A DNA stretch of 61,305 nucleotides, taken from assembly GCA_030824515.1 (NCBI GenBank), contig JAVBXN010000058.1, positions 1 to 61,305 on the forward strand. Direction: 5' to 3'. The stretch's first letter is position 1. The number at the start of each line of letters is the position of its first letter. Below the pieces are notes generated by a model, which had not been told where the DNA came from, did not search any database, and worked only from the letters and a program-made list of their open reading frames with translations. The DNA is from Pelobacter sp. (lineage in GTDB: Bacteria; Desulfobacterota; Desulfuromonadia; Geobacterales; Pseudopelobacteraceae). The position numbers were made by a program, and so were the translations under genes. This document shows positions 54,263 through 61,305 of this stretch, piece by piece.

Positions 54263-55030
54263 CTAGCCGAAACTGTTGACCAGGGACCCGATCACCAGGC
54301 CCCATCCGTCAACAAGGGTGAACAGCAGAATCTTGAACGGCAAAGAAATCATCACCGGCGGAAGCATCATCATACCCATCGACATCAGAACCGATGCCAC
54401 CACCATATCCACCACGATGAACGGAATATATATCAAAAAGCCGATTTGGAAGGCGGTGCGCAATTCGGATATCATAAAAGCCGGAATGATTGTCAGGGTC
54501 GGGATCTCCTCGGCATTTTTGGGCCTGGGCAACTTGGAAAGACTGACAAACAGCGCCAGATCCTTTTCCCTGGTTTGGGAGAGCATGAACTTCCTGACCG
54601 GCTTCACTGCCCGCTCCATGGCCTGCTCCTGGGTTATCTGCTGGGCCTTCCAGGGCTGGTATGCCTCTTTGTTAATCTGCTGCCAGACCGGGGTCATGAT
54701 GAAAAATGTCAGAAACATCGAAAGCGAAAGTATCACCTGGTTGGATGGCGCGGATTGAGTTCCCATCGCGGTGCGCAGAAATGAAAGCACCACCGATATG
54801 CGAGTAAAGGAGGTCGTCATGATCAGAAGTCCCGGCGCCAGGGACATGATTGTCAGCAGCAGGAAGATCTGGACTGTCACCGCCACGTCATTAGGCTTTG
54901 TCGCAGTGCCGACACCTATGTTGAGCGACGGTATCGGCATGGGCTCGGCATAGGCGAATGCACCTGCCAGTACCAGCAGAGCAGTCAGCACTAACATGAA
55001 ATATCTTTTTATTGGCTGCCCGGTCTTCAT
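54263..55030 (-). CDS. fliP: Flagellar biosynthesis protein FliP
   Basis: 255 residues. Cleaved signal (VLAGAFAYAEPMPIPSLNIG), then the conserved LTIMSLAPGLLIMTTSFTRISVVLSFLR and FMISELRTAFQIGFLIYIPF motifs. It is the core of the export gate. Its start overlaps the fliO stop by 4 bp; fliQ follows after 60 bp. Confidence 0.95.
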   Translation of the reverse strand: MKTGQPIKRYFMLVLTALLVLAGAFAYAEPMPIPSLNIGVGTATKPNDVAVTVQIFLLLTIMSLAPGLLIMTTSFTRISVVLSFLRTAMGTQSAPSNQVILSLSMFLTFFIMTPVWQQINKEAYQPWKAQQITQEQAMERAVKPVRKFMLSQTREKDLALFVSLSKLPRPKNAEEIPTLTIIPAFMISELRTAFQIGFLIYIPFIVVDMVVASVLMSMGMMMLPPVMISLPFKILLFTLVDGWGLVIGSLVNSFG

Positions 55031-55446
55031 GTGGTCTGCCTCAAACGGGACAGTATCGCGCTAAATGCTCCCTGTTCCCGCTCTTCTTCAATCACTTCGA
55101 TTTCTTCAAGCATATCGATCTGCTTGATCAGGCTAAGCCGGTTATCACTGCTGGACAACAGCAGATACTCACCACCGACCTCGATCAGTAACAAGGCTCT
55201 TTTAGGGCCCAGGTAGCGGGTTTCCACCAGACGGATATGTTTCGATGACAGATGGTGTGCCCCCGGCAATCCACGCATTAATTTGCCGGAGAAGTGCCAG
55301 GTAACCAGGATCAGACCAATGACAATCGCAAGAGCTGCAATCATCTGGAGAAAACTTGCAAGAAAGCTGAATTCGTGCCCGGCGCTGTCTCCGGCATACA
55401 CAATCGAGGGAAGGAATAGAAAGAGTGCGGAGGCCGCACTTTTCAC
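55027..55446 (-). CDS. fliO: FliO-like flagellar protein
   Basis: 139 residues. N-terminal signal or anchor (SALFLFLPSIVYAG), one strong helix (MIAALAIVIGLILVTWHF) and a cytoplasmic domain (LVETRYLGPKRALLLIEVGGEYLLLS...). FliO assists FliP complex assembly. Overlaps fliN stop by 4 bp and fliP start by 4 bp. Confidence 0.85.
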   Translation of the reverse strand: MKSAASALFLFLPSIVYAGDSAGHEFSFLASFLQMIAALAIVIGLILVTWHFSGKLMRGLPGAHHLSSKHIRLVETRYLGPKRALLLIEVGGEYLLLSSSDNRLSLIKQIDMLEEIEVIEEEREQGAFSAILSRLRQTT

Positions 55447-55742
55447 AGTATTTTCTCCACCCGCTCATTCGGACTGACGATATCCACCAGTCGGACTCCG
55501 AACTTCTCGTTGACCACCACGGCTTCGCCGCGCGCAACCAGCTTGGAGTTGACGAAGATATCCAGCGGCTCCCCGGCCAGCTTGGTCAACTCCACGACCG
55601 CGCCTTGGTTCAGCTGCAATATATCCTTGACCAACAGCTTGGTCCGCCCCAATTCGACAGTTACCTGCAGGGGAATATCAAGGATGAAGTCGAGGTTTTT
55701 CTTATCCAGTTCCGTTTCATTGGATTCAGGCTTGTTGCTCAC
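55443..55742 (-). CDS. fliN: Flagellar motor switch protein FliN
   Basis: 99 residues, GTG start overlapping the fliM stop (TAGTG). The SpoA core is present: VTVELGRTKLLVKDILQLNQGAVVELTKLAGEPLDIFVN and KFGVRLVDIVSPNERV. It lacks any extra N-terminal domain. Forms the C-ring base with FliM/FliG. Confidence 0.94.
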   Translation of the reverse strand: MSNKPESNETELDKKNLDFILDIPLQVTVELGRTKLLVKDILQLNQGAVVELTKLAGEPLDIFVNSKLVARGEAVVVNEKFGVRLVDIVSPNERVEKIL

Positions 55743-56731
55743 TACTGCCCCCTATTACTGCAAATCTTGCTGATTTGAATTGCCTTGTTGCCGTGCCGAA
55801 TTCCAGGTATTCCAAAATACTTCGGTACCCCTTCAACCTTGACAAGCATCTCTCCTGAAGATGGCTTGTCGAGCATGATCGTATCGCCCGGAACAAGTTC
55901 CAGAAGTTCCCGCAGTGTAATGCTCGCATTCCCCATCTCGACAATGGTTTCCATCGGCGCTTCCAGGATCTCGGAAGAAAGACGGGAAGACCACTGCGGA
56001 TCAATTGCCATAAGGTCAAACTGCATTCCCGCCTTGAGCTTGTCCCTGATAGGGTCAATGGTCATGTAGGGAATCGCGAACATTATATTGCCGGATACGT
56101 CTTCGATCTGCAGTTTGAGAGACATGGTAACGATCTGGTATTCGGGGGGAACAATGCTTATGAGCCGCGGGTTCATCTCCATCCGCAACAGGTTCATATG
56201 AGTCGCGTACAGTGGCGCCCAGGCCTTTTCAAGGTCCTGCAGCACATCGCCGACTATTTTTTCCATCAGTCGCAATTCTATTGAAGTAAACATGCGATTG
56301 GCAACCGGGACTTTTGCGCTACCGGTGCCGCCCAGCAGGCTATCCACCAGCGACAGGACCAGGGTGCTGTCAAATGATATCAGCGCAGCGCCCTTAAGCG
56401 GCTCAATCTTGAATATGCCCATGCAGACCGGCGATGGCAGGGTTTGCAGAAAATCATCAAACTTGTAAGAGCGCGCACCAATCTTCTTTATTTCCACCGA
56501 CTTGCGCAGACGATTCGAAAGGGTGACACGACTGTAACGGATATAACTATCATAGATAATATCCAGGTTGGGAACAAAACCCTTGTGAGCCTCTGAATTG
56601 AAAAGGTCATAGGTTACAACACTGCCTTCGGTCTTGGCCAGTTCCTTTTCAGGTTCAATACGACCGTCAAACACTGCGTTGAGCAGCGCCTCGATTTCGG
56701 CTTTTGTAAGAATTTTTTCAGCGGCAGCCAC
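55742..56731 (-). CDS. fliM: Flagellar motor switch protein FliM
   Basis: 329 residues, full length. N-terminal CheY-binding segment (LTKAEIEALLNAVFDG, containing an EIEAL-type motif), middle domain with GGTG (LLGGTGSAKVP) and C-terminal SpoA-like region (LELVPGDTIMLDKP). It receives CheY-P and sets rotation. The fliL stop is 8 bp upstream. Confidence 0.95.
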   Translation of the reverse strand: MAAAEKILTKAEIEALLNAVFDGRIEPEKELAKTEGSVVTYDLFNSEAHKGFVPNLDIIYDSYIRYSRVTLSNRLRKSVEIKKIGARSYKFDDFLQTLPSPVCMGIFKIEPLKGAALISFDSTLVLSLVDSLLGGTGSAKVPVANRMFTSIELRLMEKIVGDVLQDLEKAWAPLYATHMNLLRMEMNPRLISIVPPEYQIVTMSLKLQIEDVSGNIMFAIPYMTIDPIRDKLKAGMQFDLMAIDPQWSSRLSSEILEAPMETIVEMGNASITLRELLELVPGDTIMLDKPSSGEMLVKVEGVPKYFGIPGIRHGNKAIQISKICSNRGQ

Positions 56732-56739
56732 GGAAATAC

Positions 56740-57315
56740 CTACTGCACTACAAAATCAGTAAAATAGACCTTGGCAATTTTGCCAGGCGGGATATGTTTG
56801 TTTATTGCACCCAGGATTTCATCCTTGAGATTATTCTTCCCCTGAACATCCTGAACATCCTGCAGGGTCTTGGCGCTCAACAGCACCAGGATCGCATCCC
56901 GAATCGGAGCAAGACGACCCTCGATCTCGGCCTTGACGGCCGGCCCAACCATATCCAACTCGATCTTCACCTTGAGATAGCGCAATTCCTGCCCATCGTA
57001 AATATTTACTATGAAAGGCTCCAGCGGGAAGATGTTTGCAGCGGGTCCACCTGCAGCACCTCCTGCCGCAGGAGCTCCGTGTCCTCCGGCTGAAGCCGCA
57101 GGAGCAGCACCATGGCCACCTTCTGCCGCTTTACCTTCTACCTGGGCCGCGTCACCCTCTTTTGCCGTTTTTTTATCACCCTTGCCAAGCATCATGAACG
57201 CAACAACGCCCAAGACTATCGCAACAACCACGGCTGCACCGATAATCATGATCATTTTTTTCTTGCCGCCGCCCTCAGCCTCCACTTCTGCTGGAGCTTG
57301 ATCTTCCTTGGCCAT
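56740..57315 (-). CDS. fliL: Flagellar basal-body protein FliL
   Basis: 191 residues. One N-terminal helix (KMIMIIGAAVVVAIVLGVVAFMML), an Ala/Gly/His-rich linker that is long for the family, and the C-terminal FliL domain (LEPFIVNIYDGQELRYLKVKIELDM...VLVLLSAKTLQDV). GGAGGATACAC is before the ATG. FliL strengthens stators at the motor. Two hundred fifty-nine bases upstream, up to the flgE stop, hold a terminator and presumably the fliL promoter. Confidence 0.93.
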   Translation of the reverse strand: MAKEDQAPAEVEAEGGGKKKMIMIIGAAVVVAIVLGVVAFMMLGKGDKKTAKEGDAAQVEGKAAEGGHGAAPAASAGGHGAPAAGGAAGGPAANIFPLEPFIVNIYDGQELRYLKVKIELDMVGPAVKAEIEGRLAPIRDAILVLLSAKTLQDVQDVQGKNNLKDEILGAINKHIPPGKIAKVYFTDFVVQ

Positions 57316-57419
57316 GTGTATCCTCCCGACATTGCATGAATCGTAGTAACAAACAGCTATTATCTATAACGGAAAACACTATTTTGCAACCATCTAAAAT
57401 CATCAGCTTAATTAGTTGA

Positions 57420-57456
57420 ATATCCATTTATATCAAAATACATGGGCAATGGATAT
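57420..57456. other. Small palindrome upstream of fliL
   Basis: ATATCCAT (57420-57427) and ATGGATAT (57449-57456) are inverse copies around a 21-bp spacer, in the AT-rich gap between flgE and fliL. Possible operator; no sigma-54 or sigma-28 box could be assigned. Confidence 0.3.
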
Positions 57457-57523
57457 AACATATCGATATTAAATTATTTCCCAGCACATATTACTACGCT
57501 TCGACACTCTTGTAGCAACCACA

Positions 57524-57560
57524 AACAAAAAGCGGGATGAGCAATTTCAACTCATCCCGC
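57524..57560 (-). terminator. Terminator of the flgD-flgE operon
   Basis: On the minus strand GCGGGATGAG, 9-nt loop, CTCATCCCGC, then TTTTTGTTTG. Perfect 10-bp stem right after the flgE stop. Confidence 0.85.
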
Positions 57561-57574
57561 CTGGCTACTCGATA

Positions 57575-58501
57575 TTACCGTTTGAGATTCAATACTTCCT
57601 GGGTCATCTCGTCCGCGGTTGTAATTGTCTTGGAGTTGGCCGAATAGGCTCGCTGTGTCAGGATCATCTTGACGAACTCGGTGGCCATATCCACGTTGCT
57701 CTGCTCAAGGTTGTTTGAAAACAGTTTTTCCTGTGACGGCAGATTGGTAGCCGAATTCCAGGTTGCGCTGTACAGAACTGTCGCGGAAGTGACGCCGGTC
57801 GCCGGGTTGTTGGCCTTGAAAAGCGTGCCGCCGAATTTCTCCAGTTCGCCTGGGTAGGGAACCCGCAAAGTGGCCAGCCTGGTTGCATTTGCCGCATTGG
57901 TGTCACCGCCGGCGACCGGTACGCCGCCAACGGCGGAGTAGTAAGCAACAGTGCCGTCACCGCGCAACATCGATATCTTGCCGTCGGTATCAATGGCGGT
58001 AATCTTGATGATGTCGGTGTCAGCCGGTGGAGCAGCCGCAACTGGAACTGTTATCGGGAAGCCGTCTGTATCCAGCAGGCGATAGCCGTCCGGATTTGAA
58101 AGATACAAATCTACCGGCGGCGCCACCGTCGTGTCAGGGGTAAGCCTGAAAGCACCGGCTCTGGTATAGTACGCCTTTTCCCCGGTAATGGCAGTTCCCT
58201 TGGGGTCGGATGGTCCGGCCAGCGCAAAGAAGCTGTCACCCTGGATGGCAAGGTCGGTTACATTGCCGGTACTCTCAAACGAGGACTGGGTAAATAGATT
58301 GTCAATTTTCTGGATGGTTGTACCGTGTCCCATCTGGGATCTGTTTGTGGTCGGCGTGGAAAGCATGTCGGAAAAAAGTGTGCGGGAACCTTTGAAACCG
58401 ATTGTGTTAACATTGGATATGTTGTTGCCGATTACGTTCATTCCCTCGGCGTTGTTAAGTAATCCGCTGACTCCGGTAAATAGCGCTGATGTAATACTCA
58501 T
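57575..58501 (-). CDS. flgE: Flagellar hook protein FlgE, short form
   Basis: 308 residues from the ATG at 58501 (AGGAGGCAACACC before it). N-terminal SITSALFTGVSGLLNNAEGMNVIGNNISNVNTIGFKGSRTLFSDML is the FlgE/FlgF rod-hook motif; the C-terminal LEQSNVDMATEFVKMILTQRAYSANSKTITTADEMTQEVL is the conserved coil. At ~300 residues it is shorter than most hooks (~400), so the D2/D3 domains are reduced. FlgD and the FliK ruler are upstream in the same operon. Confidence 0.9.
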   Translation of the reverse strand: MSITSALFTGVSGLLNNAEGMNVIGNNISNVNTIGFKGSRTLFSDMLSTPTTNRSQMGHGTTIQKIDNLFTQSSFESTGNVTDLAIQGDSFFALAGPSDPKGTAITGEKAYYTRAGAFRLTPDTTVAPPVDLYLSNPDGYRLLDTDGFPITVPVAAAPPADTDIIKITAIDTDGKISMLRGDGTVAYYSAVGGVPVAGGDTNAANATRLATLRVPYPGELEKFGGTLFKANNPATGVTSATVLYSATWNSATNLPSQEKLFSNNLEQSNVDMATEFVKMILTQRAYSANSKTITTADEMTQEVLNLKR

Positions 58502-58607
58502 GGTGTTGCCTCCTGTTGTTTTTTTGAGTTGGTGTGAGAAGCGCGTCAATCGGTCGGCGCTTCGCGGGCTTCCTCAAGGAGGGCCAGCCCTGCTGATGGT
58601 TGATTTG

Positions 58608-58994
58608 CTAAATAATCACTGCTGAATCGATGTTGGTAAAAACATTGCCTTTCATCTGCATCTTGTCCAAGGCGGTCACGACGGTACGGTTCTTTACGCT
58701 GACAACCAACGCAGCGTCTCCCATCATTACCAGTGATTCCTTACCGCCTTTTTGGGCTACACTGTTAACTGCTCCTTCCAGGTTTGCAAGATCATTGGCC
58801 GAGAAAGTAATATTGCGGGCCCTGAGTCTTTCCTGGGCGTGTTGCGAGAACTTGACCTCCTGTGACGGTGTTTTTTGATCCAACACCCTTGCAAACGGCG
58901 AGTCGGAAACCTGGCCGGATGATGGTTTCTGCGGCTGCGGACGTTCTGTTCTGCCGGGTTGGACCGGATTTGGAAATAATATCTGGTCTATCAT
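58608..58994 (-). CDS. Flagellar operon protein (FlgO-like, TIGR02530 type)
   Basis: 128 residues. The core FSQHAQERLRARNITFSANDLANLEGAVNSVAQKGGKESLVMMGDAALVVSVKNRTVVTAL is that of the small protein placed between flgD and flgE in many Gram-positive and deltaproteobacterial flagellar operons. Its exact role is unknown. Ends 106 bp before the flgE start; this gap has a 7-bp hairpin (GAAGCGC/GCGCTTC) and little else. Confidence 0.88.
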   Translation of the reverse strand: MIDQILFPNPVQPGRTERPQPQKPSSGQVSDSPFARVLDQKTPSQEVKFSQHAQERLRARNITFSANDLANLEGAVNSVAQKGGKESLVMMGDAALVVSVKNRTVVTALDKMQMKGNVFTNIDSAVII

Positions 58995-58999
58995 TGTTG

Positions 59000-59662
59000 T
59001 TATGCCCCCTTGATACTGATGACGTCGGACAGCGCGATGGTAGTGGCGCCGATTGTCAACAGGGGTGTGCCGTCAACGATTGTAACTCCGTCGATACGGC
59101 CTGTTGTATAGGTAGTGGCTAAAACGGACGATCCGCCGGCGGTGGTTCCTTTTACGGAAAACGTGTAGGCGCCGGCCGAAAGGAGATTGCCATTACTATC
59201 GCGTCCATCCCATGACACTGCAGAATCGCCCTGGTTCAGTGCGCTTGCGGTAATGGTCCTGACAACATTTCCGTTTGAATCGCTGATATCGATCTGGGCC
59301 GAATCAACCGCAGCAGAGAGATTGAACTGCATGTTGGCGGCCGAAGTGCCGTCAAACTGGACTGCATTTCCATTGGCCCTGACATCTTTTCCGATAAAAG
59401 ACACCGAGGACATAGTTGCCGAGTTATTCTGCGATGTCAGCAGGTTTTGCAGCGCGGTGTTGGAGTTGTACGACTGCTCGACCAAAGTCAATTGCGATAG
59501 CTGGTCCAACATTGCACTGGCGTCCTGTGGCGCCAGCGGATCCTGGTATTTCAGCTGCGCCACAAAAAGCTTCATGAAGTCATCCTTGTTCATACCCAAT
59601 GATTTTTTCATTGCCGCGGCAGCCGCGCTTGTGTCGGTTGTTGAAGTTAAACTGGTGACCAT
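59000..59662 (-). CDS. flgD: Flagellar hook capping protein FlgD
   Basis: 220 residues. N-terminal scaffolding region (LGMNKDDFMKLFVAQLKYQDPLAPQDASAMLDQLSQLTLVEQ), then a tudor/FnIII core (VSWDGRDSNGNLLSAGAYTFSV). It caps the hook as FlgE polymerises. The next gene starts 5 bp later, and fliK ends 17 bp upstream. Confidence 0.94.
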   Translation of the reverse strand: MVTSLTSTTDTSAAAAAMKKSLGMNKDDFMKLFVAQLKYQDPLAPQDASAMLDQLSQLTLVEQSYNSNTALQNLLTSQNNSATMSSVSFIGKDVRANGNAVQFDGTSAANMQFNLSAAVDSAQIDISDSNGNVVRTITASALNQGDSAVSWDGRDSNGNLLSAGAYTFSVKGTTAGGSSVLATTYTTGRIDGVTIVDGTPLLTIGATTIALSDVISIKGA

Positions 59663-59679
59663 TCTTTCTCACCTCGCTT

Positions 59680-61305
59680 TCAATAATGGATGTCGAGCAT
59701 GGCATGCTCGTTTTTTGCCTGATACGCCGCAGGGTTTAAAGTCACGTTCATCTGCGGAAGGGCATAACCACCTGTTGAAGCCCACAACTGCTGCTGTTTC
59801 TGCCTGGCCAGTTCTCTCCAAGCATCCTGGTTTTGTCCCGGGTTTCCGGCACCACGACCATTAGTGGTAACGTCAAAGGATTCCACGGTTATGTTCTGAC
59901 GGGCCAGAGTTTCCTTGAGAGAATCGGAATGCTGTAAAATTGCATCCCGCACGGTACGGTTTTCGGTCACGATTTCAACCGACAATCGCTGACCCTGAAG
60001 ATTCAGGTTCATCTTCAATTCGCCCATATTTTCCGGTGACAGGGTCAATGTAATCTGCTGATTCCCGGCTTTTACCTCGTGCTGACCGAGGCGCTCCCGG
60101 ACTTGATGCACAACCTGCTCCGGAAGATCCTGGCGGGATTGTTCCGGGTTGAATCTGGAACCATGCACTGAAGCAACCGGCTGATTTTCCGATTTTGTTG
60201 GTGCATGAACCTGGTGAGCCAACATCTGATTATCCGGTTTTGCGCCGGATCCGGCTTGATCGCCATTATTGCCCATTGAATCATCCGAGGTAAGTATCGC
60301 CTCACCCGACGAGACAATATTCTGAATTATAGTCCCATTTTCCTTTGCTGATGACTGGGATGAGCTTGTCCTGGTTTTTTCGCCTTCGTTGCTAGAATTA
60401 AGCTGAATTGCCGCTCTAGCTATCGACTGTTGCATCGTTACTGTTTGGGAGTCCGAATTGGCTTTCTGTTTGTTTGCTTCGTCGGTTTTTATTACCGAAG
60501 TGCCAGAAACCATTTCTTTCAAAGCAACTTCAGGGTTTGGCTTATGTGTCAAGCCCGCTTCCGGGTCGGACGACATTACTGTTGCCGACGCCCTTACGTT
60601 TTCCTGCGATCTTGCTTCAGGGGCTTGAGTTACTGTTGTTTCTGTCTTTAATGCAGTTACCGTTCCAAATTCAGCAAACTGTTTTTGAGACGGTTCAATA
60701 TCAAGCGATATTATCTGTTGCCTCAAAGCGGTGCTGGTTGATGCCAAACGACTCGGTTCAGTTGAATGAGCCTTGGAAACGGTAATCGGCCTGGGCAAAG
60801 TAAAAGTGAACTCGGTCTCAGGCTCGGATGATGTGCTGATTGCACGATTGGGCAATCTCGTCTCAGACGAGACTTCCGATAGTGGTTCCGGGACAGCCGC
60901 ATCTTGCACAACCCGGTTGGCTACCTCTTTGGCAGGGACTGTTTCCAATCGACTCTGGTGTTGCGGAGAAACTTGCATAACCGGTTTGGATAATGATTCA
61001 ACTTCATTTCGTACCGGAGCGGATTCCCTGCCCGGCTTGGTTTGAAGCCCGGTTGCTACCTGAGTTAAATCCTCTGCTACATTTTTTTCCGAATTCCGGA
61101 GCGCTGTGTCAACTTCATGACTGGACGAAGTGTTGACGGACGGCATTCTGTCTGGCAGTGGCCGGGAAGCAGACTGAGTCTGTTCGGGCAATTCCACTGT
61201 TGAAGCATTGGCCGGCATGAGAGGTCTCTCCTGACGGACCGTTTCAGGTTTCACTGTAGCAACTTCCACTACCGGTGTCGTTGCAGCTTGCGGTGGAACT
61301 GAAGC
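59680..61305 (-). CDS. fliK: Flagellar hook-length control protein FliK, 5' end cut by the window
   Basis: At least 541 residues; the frame is open to the window edge (a GTG at 61269 is the first candidate start, but the true start may be outside). Most of it is a Ser/Thr/Glu-rich, low-complexity ruler region. The C-terminal conserved domain (~residues 395-480 of the visible frame) is clear: QITLTLSPENMGELKMNLNLQGQRLSVEIVTENRTVRDAILQHSDSLKETLARQNI. It measures hook length and triggers the FlhB switch. First visible gene of the fliK-flgD-flgE operon. Confidence 0.92.
   Translation of the reverse strand, partial: ASVPPQAATTPVVEVATVKPETVRQERPLMPANASTVELPEQTQSASRPLPDRMPSVNTSSSHEVDTALRNSEKNVAEDLTQVATGLQTKPGRESAPVRNEVESLSKPVMQVSPQHQSRLETVPAKEVANRVVQDAAVPEPLSEVSSETRLPNRAISTSSEPETEFTFTLPRPITVSKAHSTEPSRLASTSTALRQQIISLDIEPSQKQFAEFGTVTALKTETTVTQAPEARSQENVRASATVMSSDPEAGLTHKPNPEVALKEMVSGTSVIKTDEANKQKANSDSQTVTMQQSIARAAIQLNSSNEGEKTRTSSSQSSAKENGTIIQNIVSSGEAILTSDDSMGNNGDQAGSGAKPDNQMLAHQVHAPTKSENQPVASVHGSRFNPEQSRQDLPEQVVHQVRERLGQHEVKAGNQQITLTLSPENMGELKMNLNLQGQRLSVEIVTENRTVRDAILQHSDSLKETLARQNITVESFDVTTNGRGAGNPGQNQDAWRELARQKQQQLWASTGGYALPQMNVTLNPAAYQAKNEHAMLDIHY

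Overview
The window looks like chromosomal DNA from a Geobacter-like member of the Desulfuromonadales. The evidence is the run of very large multihaem c-type cytochromes with the Geobacter CX4CH...CXXCH repeat, a porin/lipoprotein-cytochrome set, a Rieske/cytochrome b/multihaem c complex, a GEMM riboswitch ahead of cytochrome genes, a T-box ahead of leuA, and a full flagellar export block. Nothing in the window names the species. All assignments come from reading motifs and translations; no searches were run.

Layout. 1-900 is a mobile-element scar: the 3' end of a group II intron, a perfect 17-bp inverted repeat, a secreted-protein gene that has lost its 5' end, and an IS21-like terminus. 979-2954 (minus) holds a HigBA-type toxin-antitoxin pair with a small third gene, and a WYL regulator. 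3076-6358 (plus) is a YqaA-like membrane protein, a membrane GGDEF protein and RecD. 6462-8940 is a Rieske protein, cytochrome b and pentaheme cytochrome, probably a quinol:cytochrome c oxidoreductase; the pentaheme gene carries a palindromic repeat inside its 5' coding region. 9063-14975 is housekeeping: cold-shock protein, a spermidine-synthase-like protein, a Gre-type factor, RsgA, MiaA and UvrC. 15122-16413 is an ammonium transporter behind a sigma-54 promoter. 16615-22689 holds a 1233-residue TPR/charged-helix/CARDB-like envelope protein, a LysM+TPR partner and a receiver-like membrane protein. 22819-24731 is a leucine T-box and leuA.

24885-40413 is the electron-transfer locus. A porin, a five-haem lipoprotein and a lipoprotein with many haem motifs make a plausible outer-membrane conduit. 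Then comes a promoter, a GEMM-I riboswitch with its own terminator, and an operon for an NHL-propeller secreted protein and three giant CX4CH/CXXCH cytochromes, followed by the ResB/CcsA cytochrome maturation pair. 40440-42317 holds a B12-binding radical SAM protein and a small membrane protein. 42369-52019 (minus) holds a sigma-54 activator, FlgM with a sigma-28 promoter, a secreted papain-family protease, a large uncharacterised protein, an MBL-fold hydrolase and a CCA-type nucleotidyltransferase. 52054-61305 (minus) is flagellar: fliK (cut by the window end), flgD, a flagellar-operon protein, flgE, fliL-M-N-O-P-Q-R and flhB.

Most interesting point: the GEMM riboswitch has A, not G, at the base that selects the ligand, with a covarying neighbouring pair, and the GGDEF protein of the same window has Thr in place of the Asp that selects guanine. 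Both changes are of the kind known for cyclic AMP-GMP (3',3'-cGAMP) signalling in Geobacter, so the window may carry both a maker and a sensor of that signal, the sensor placed directly on a cytochrome operon.
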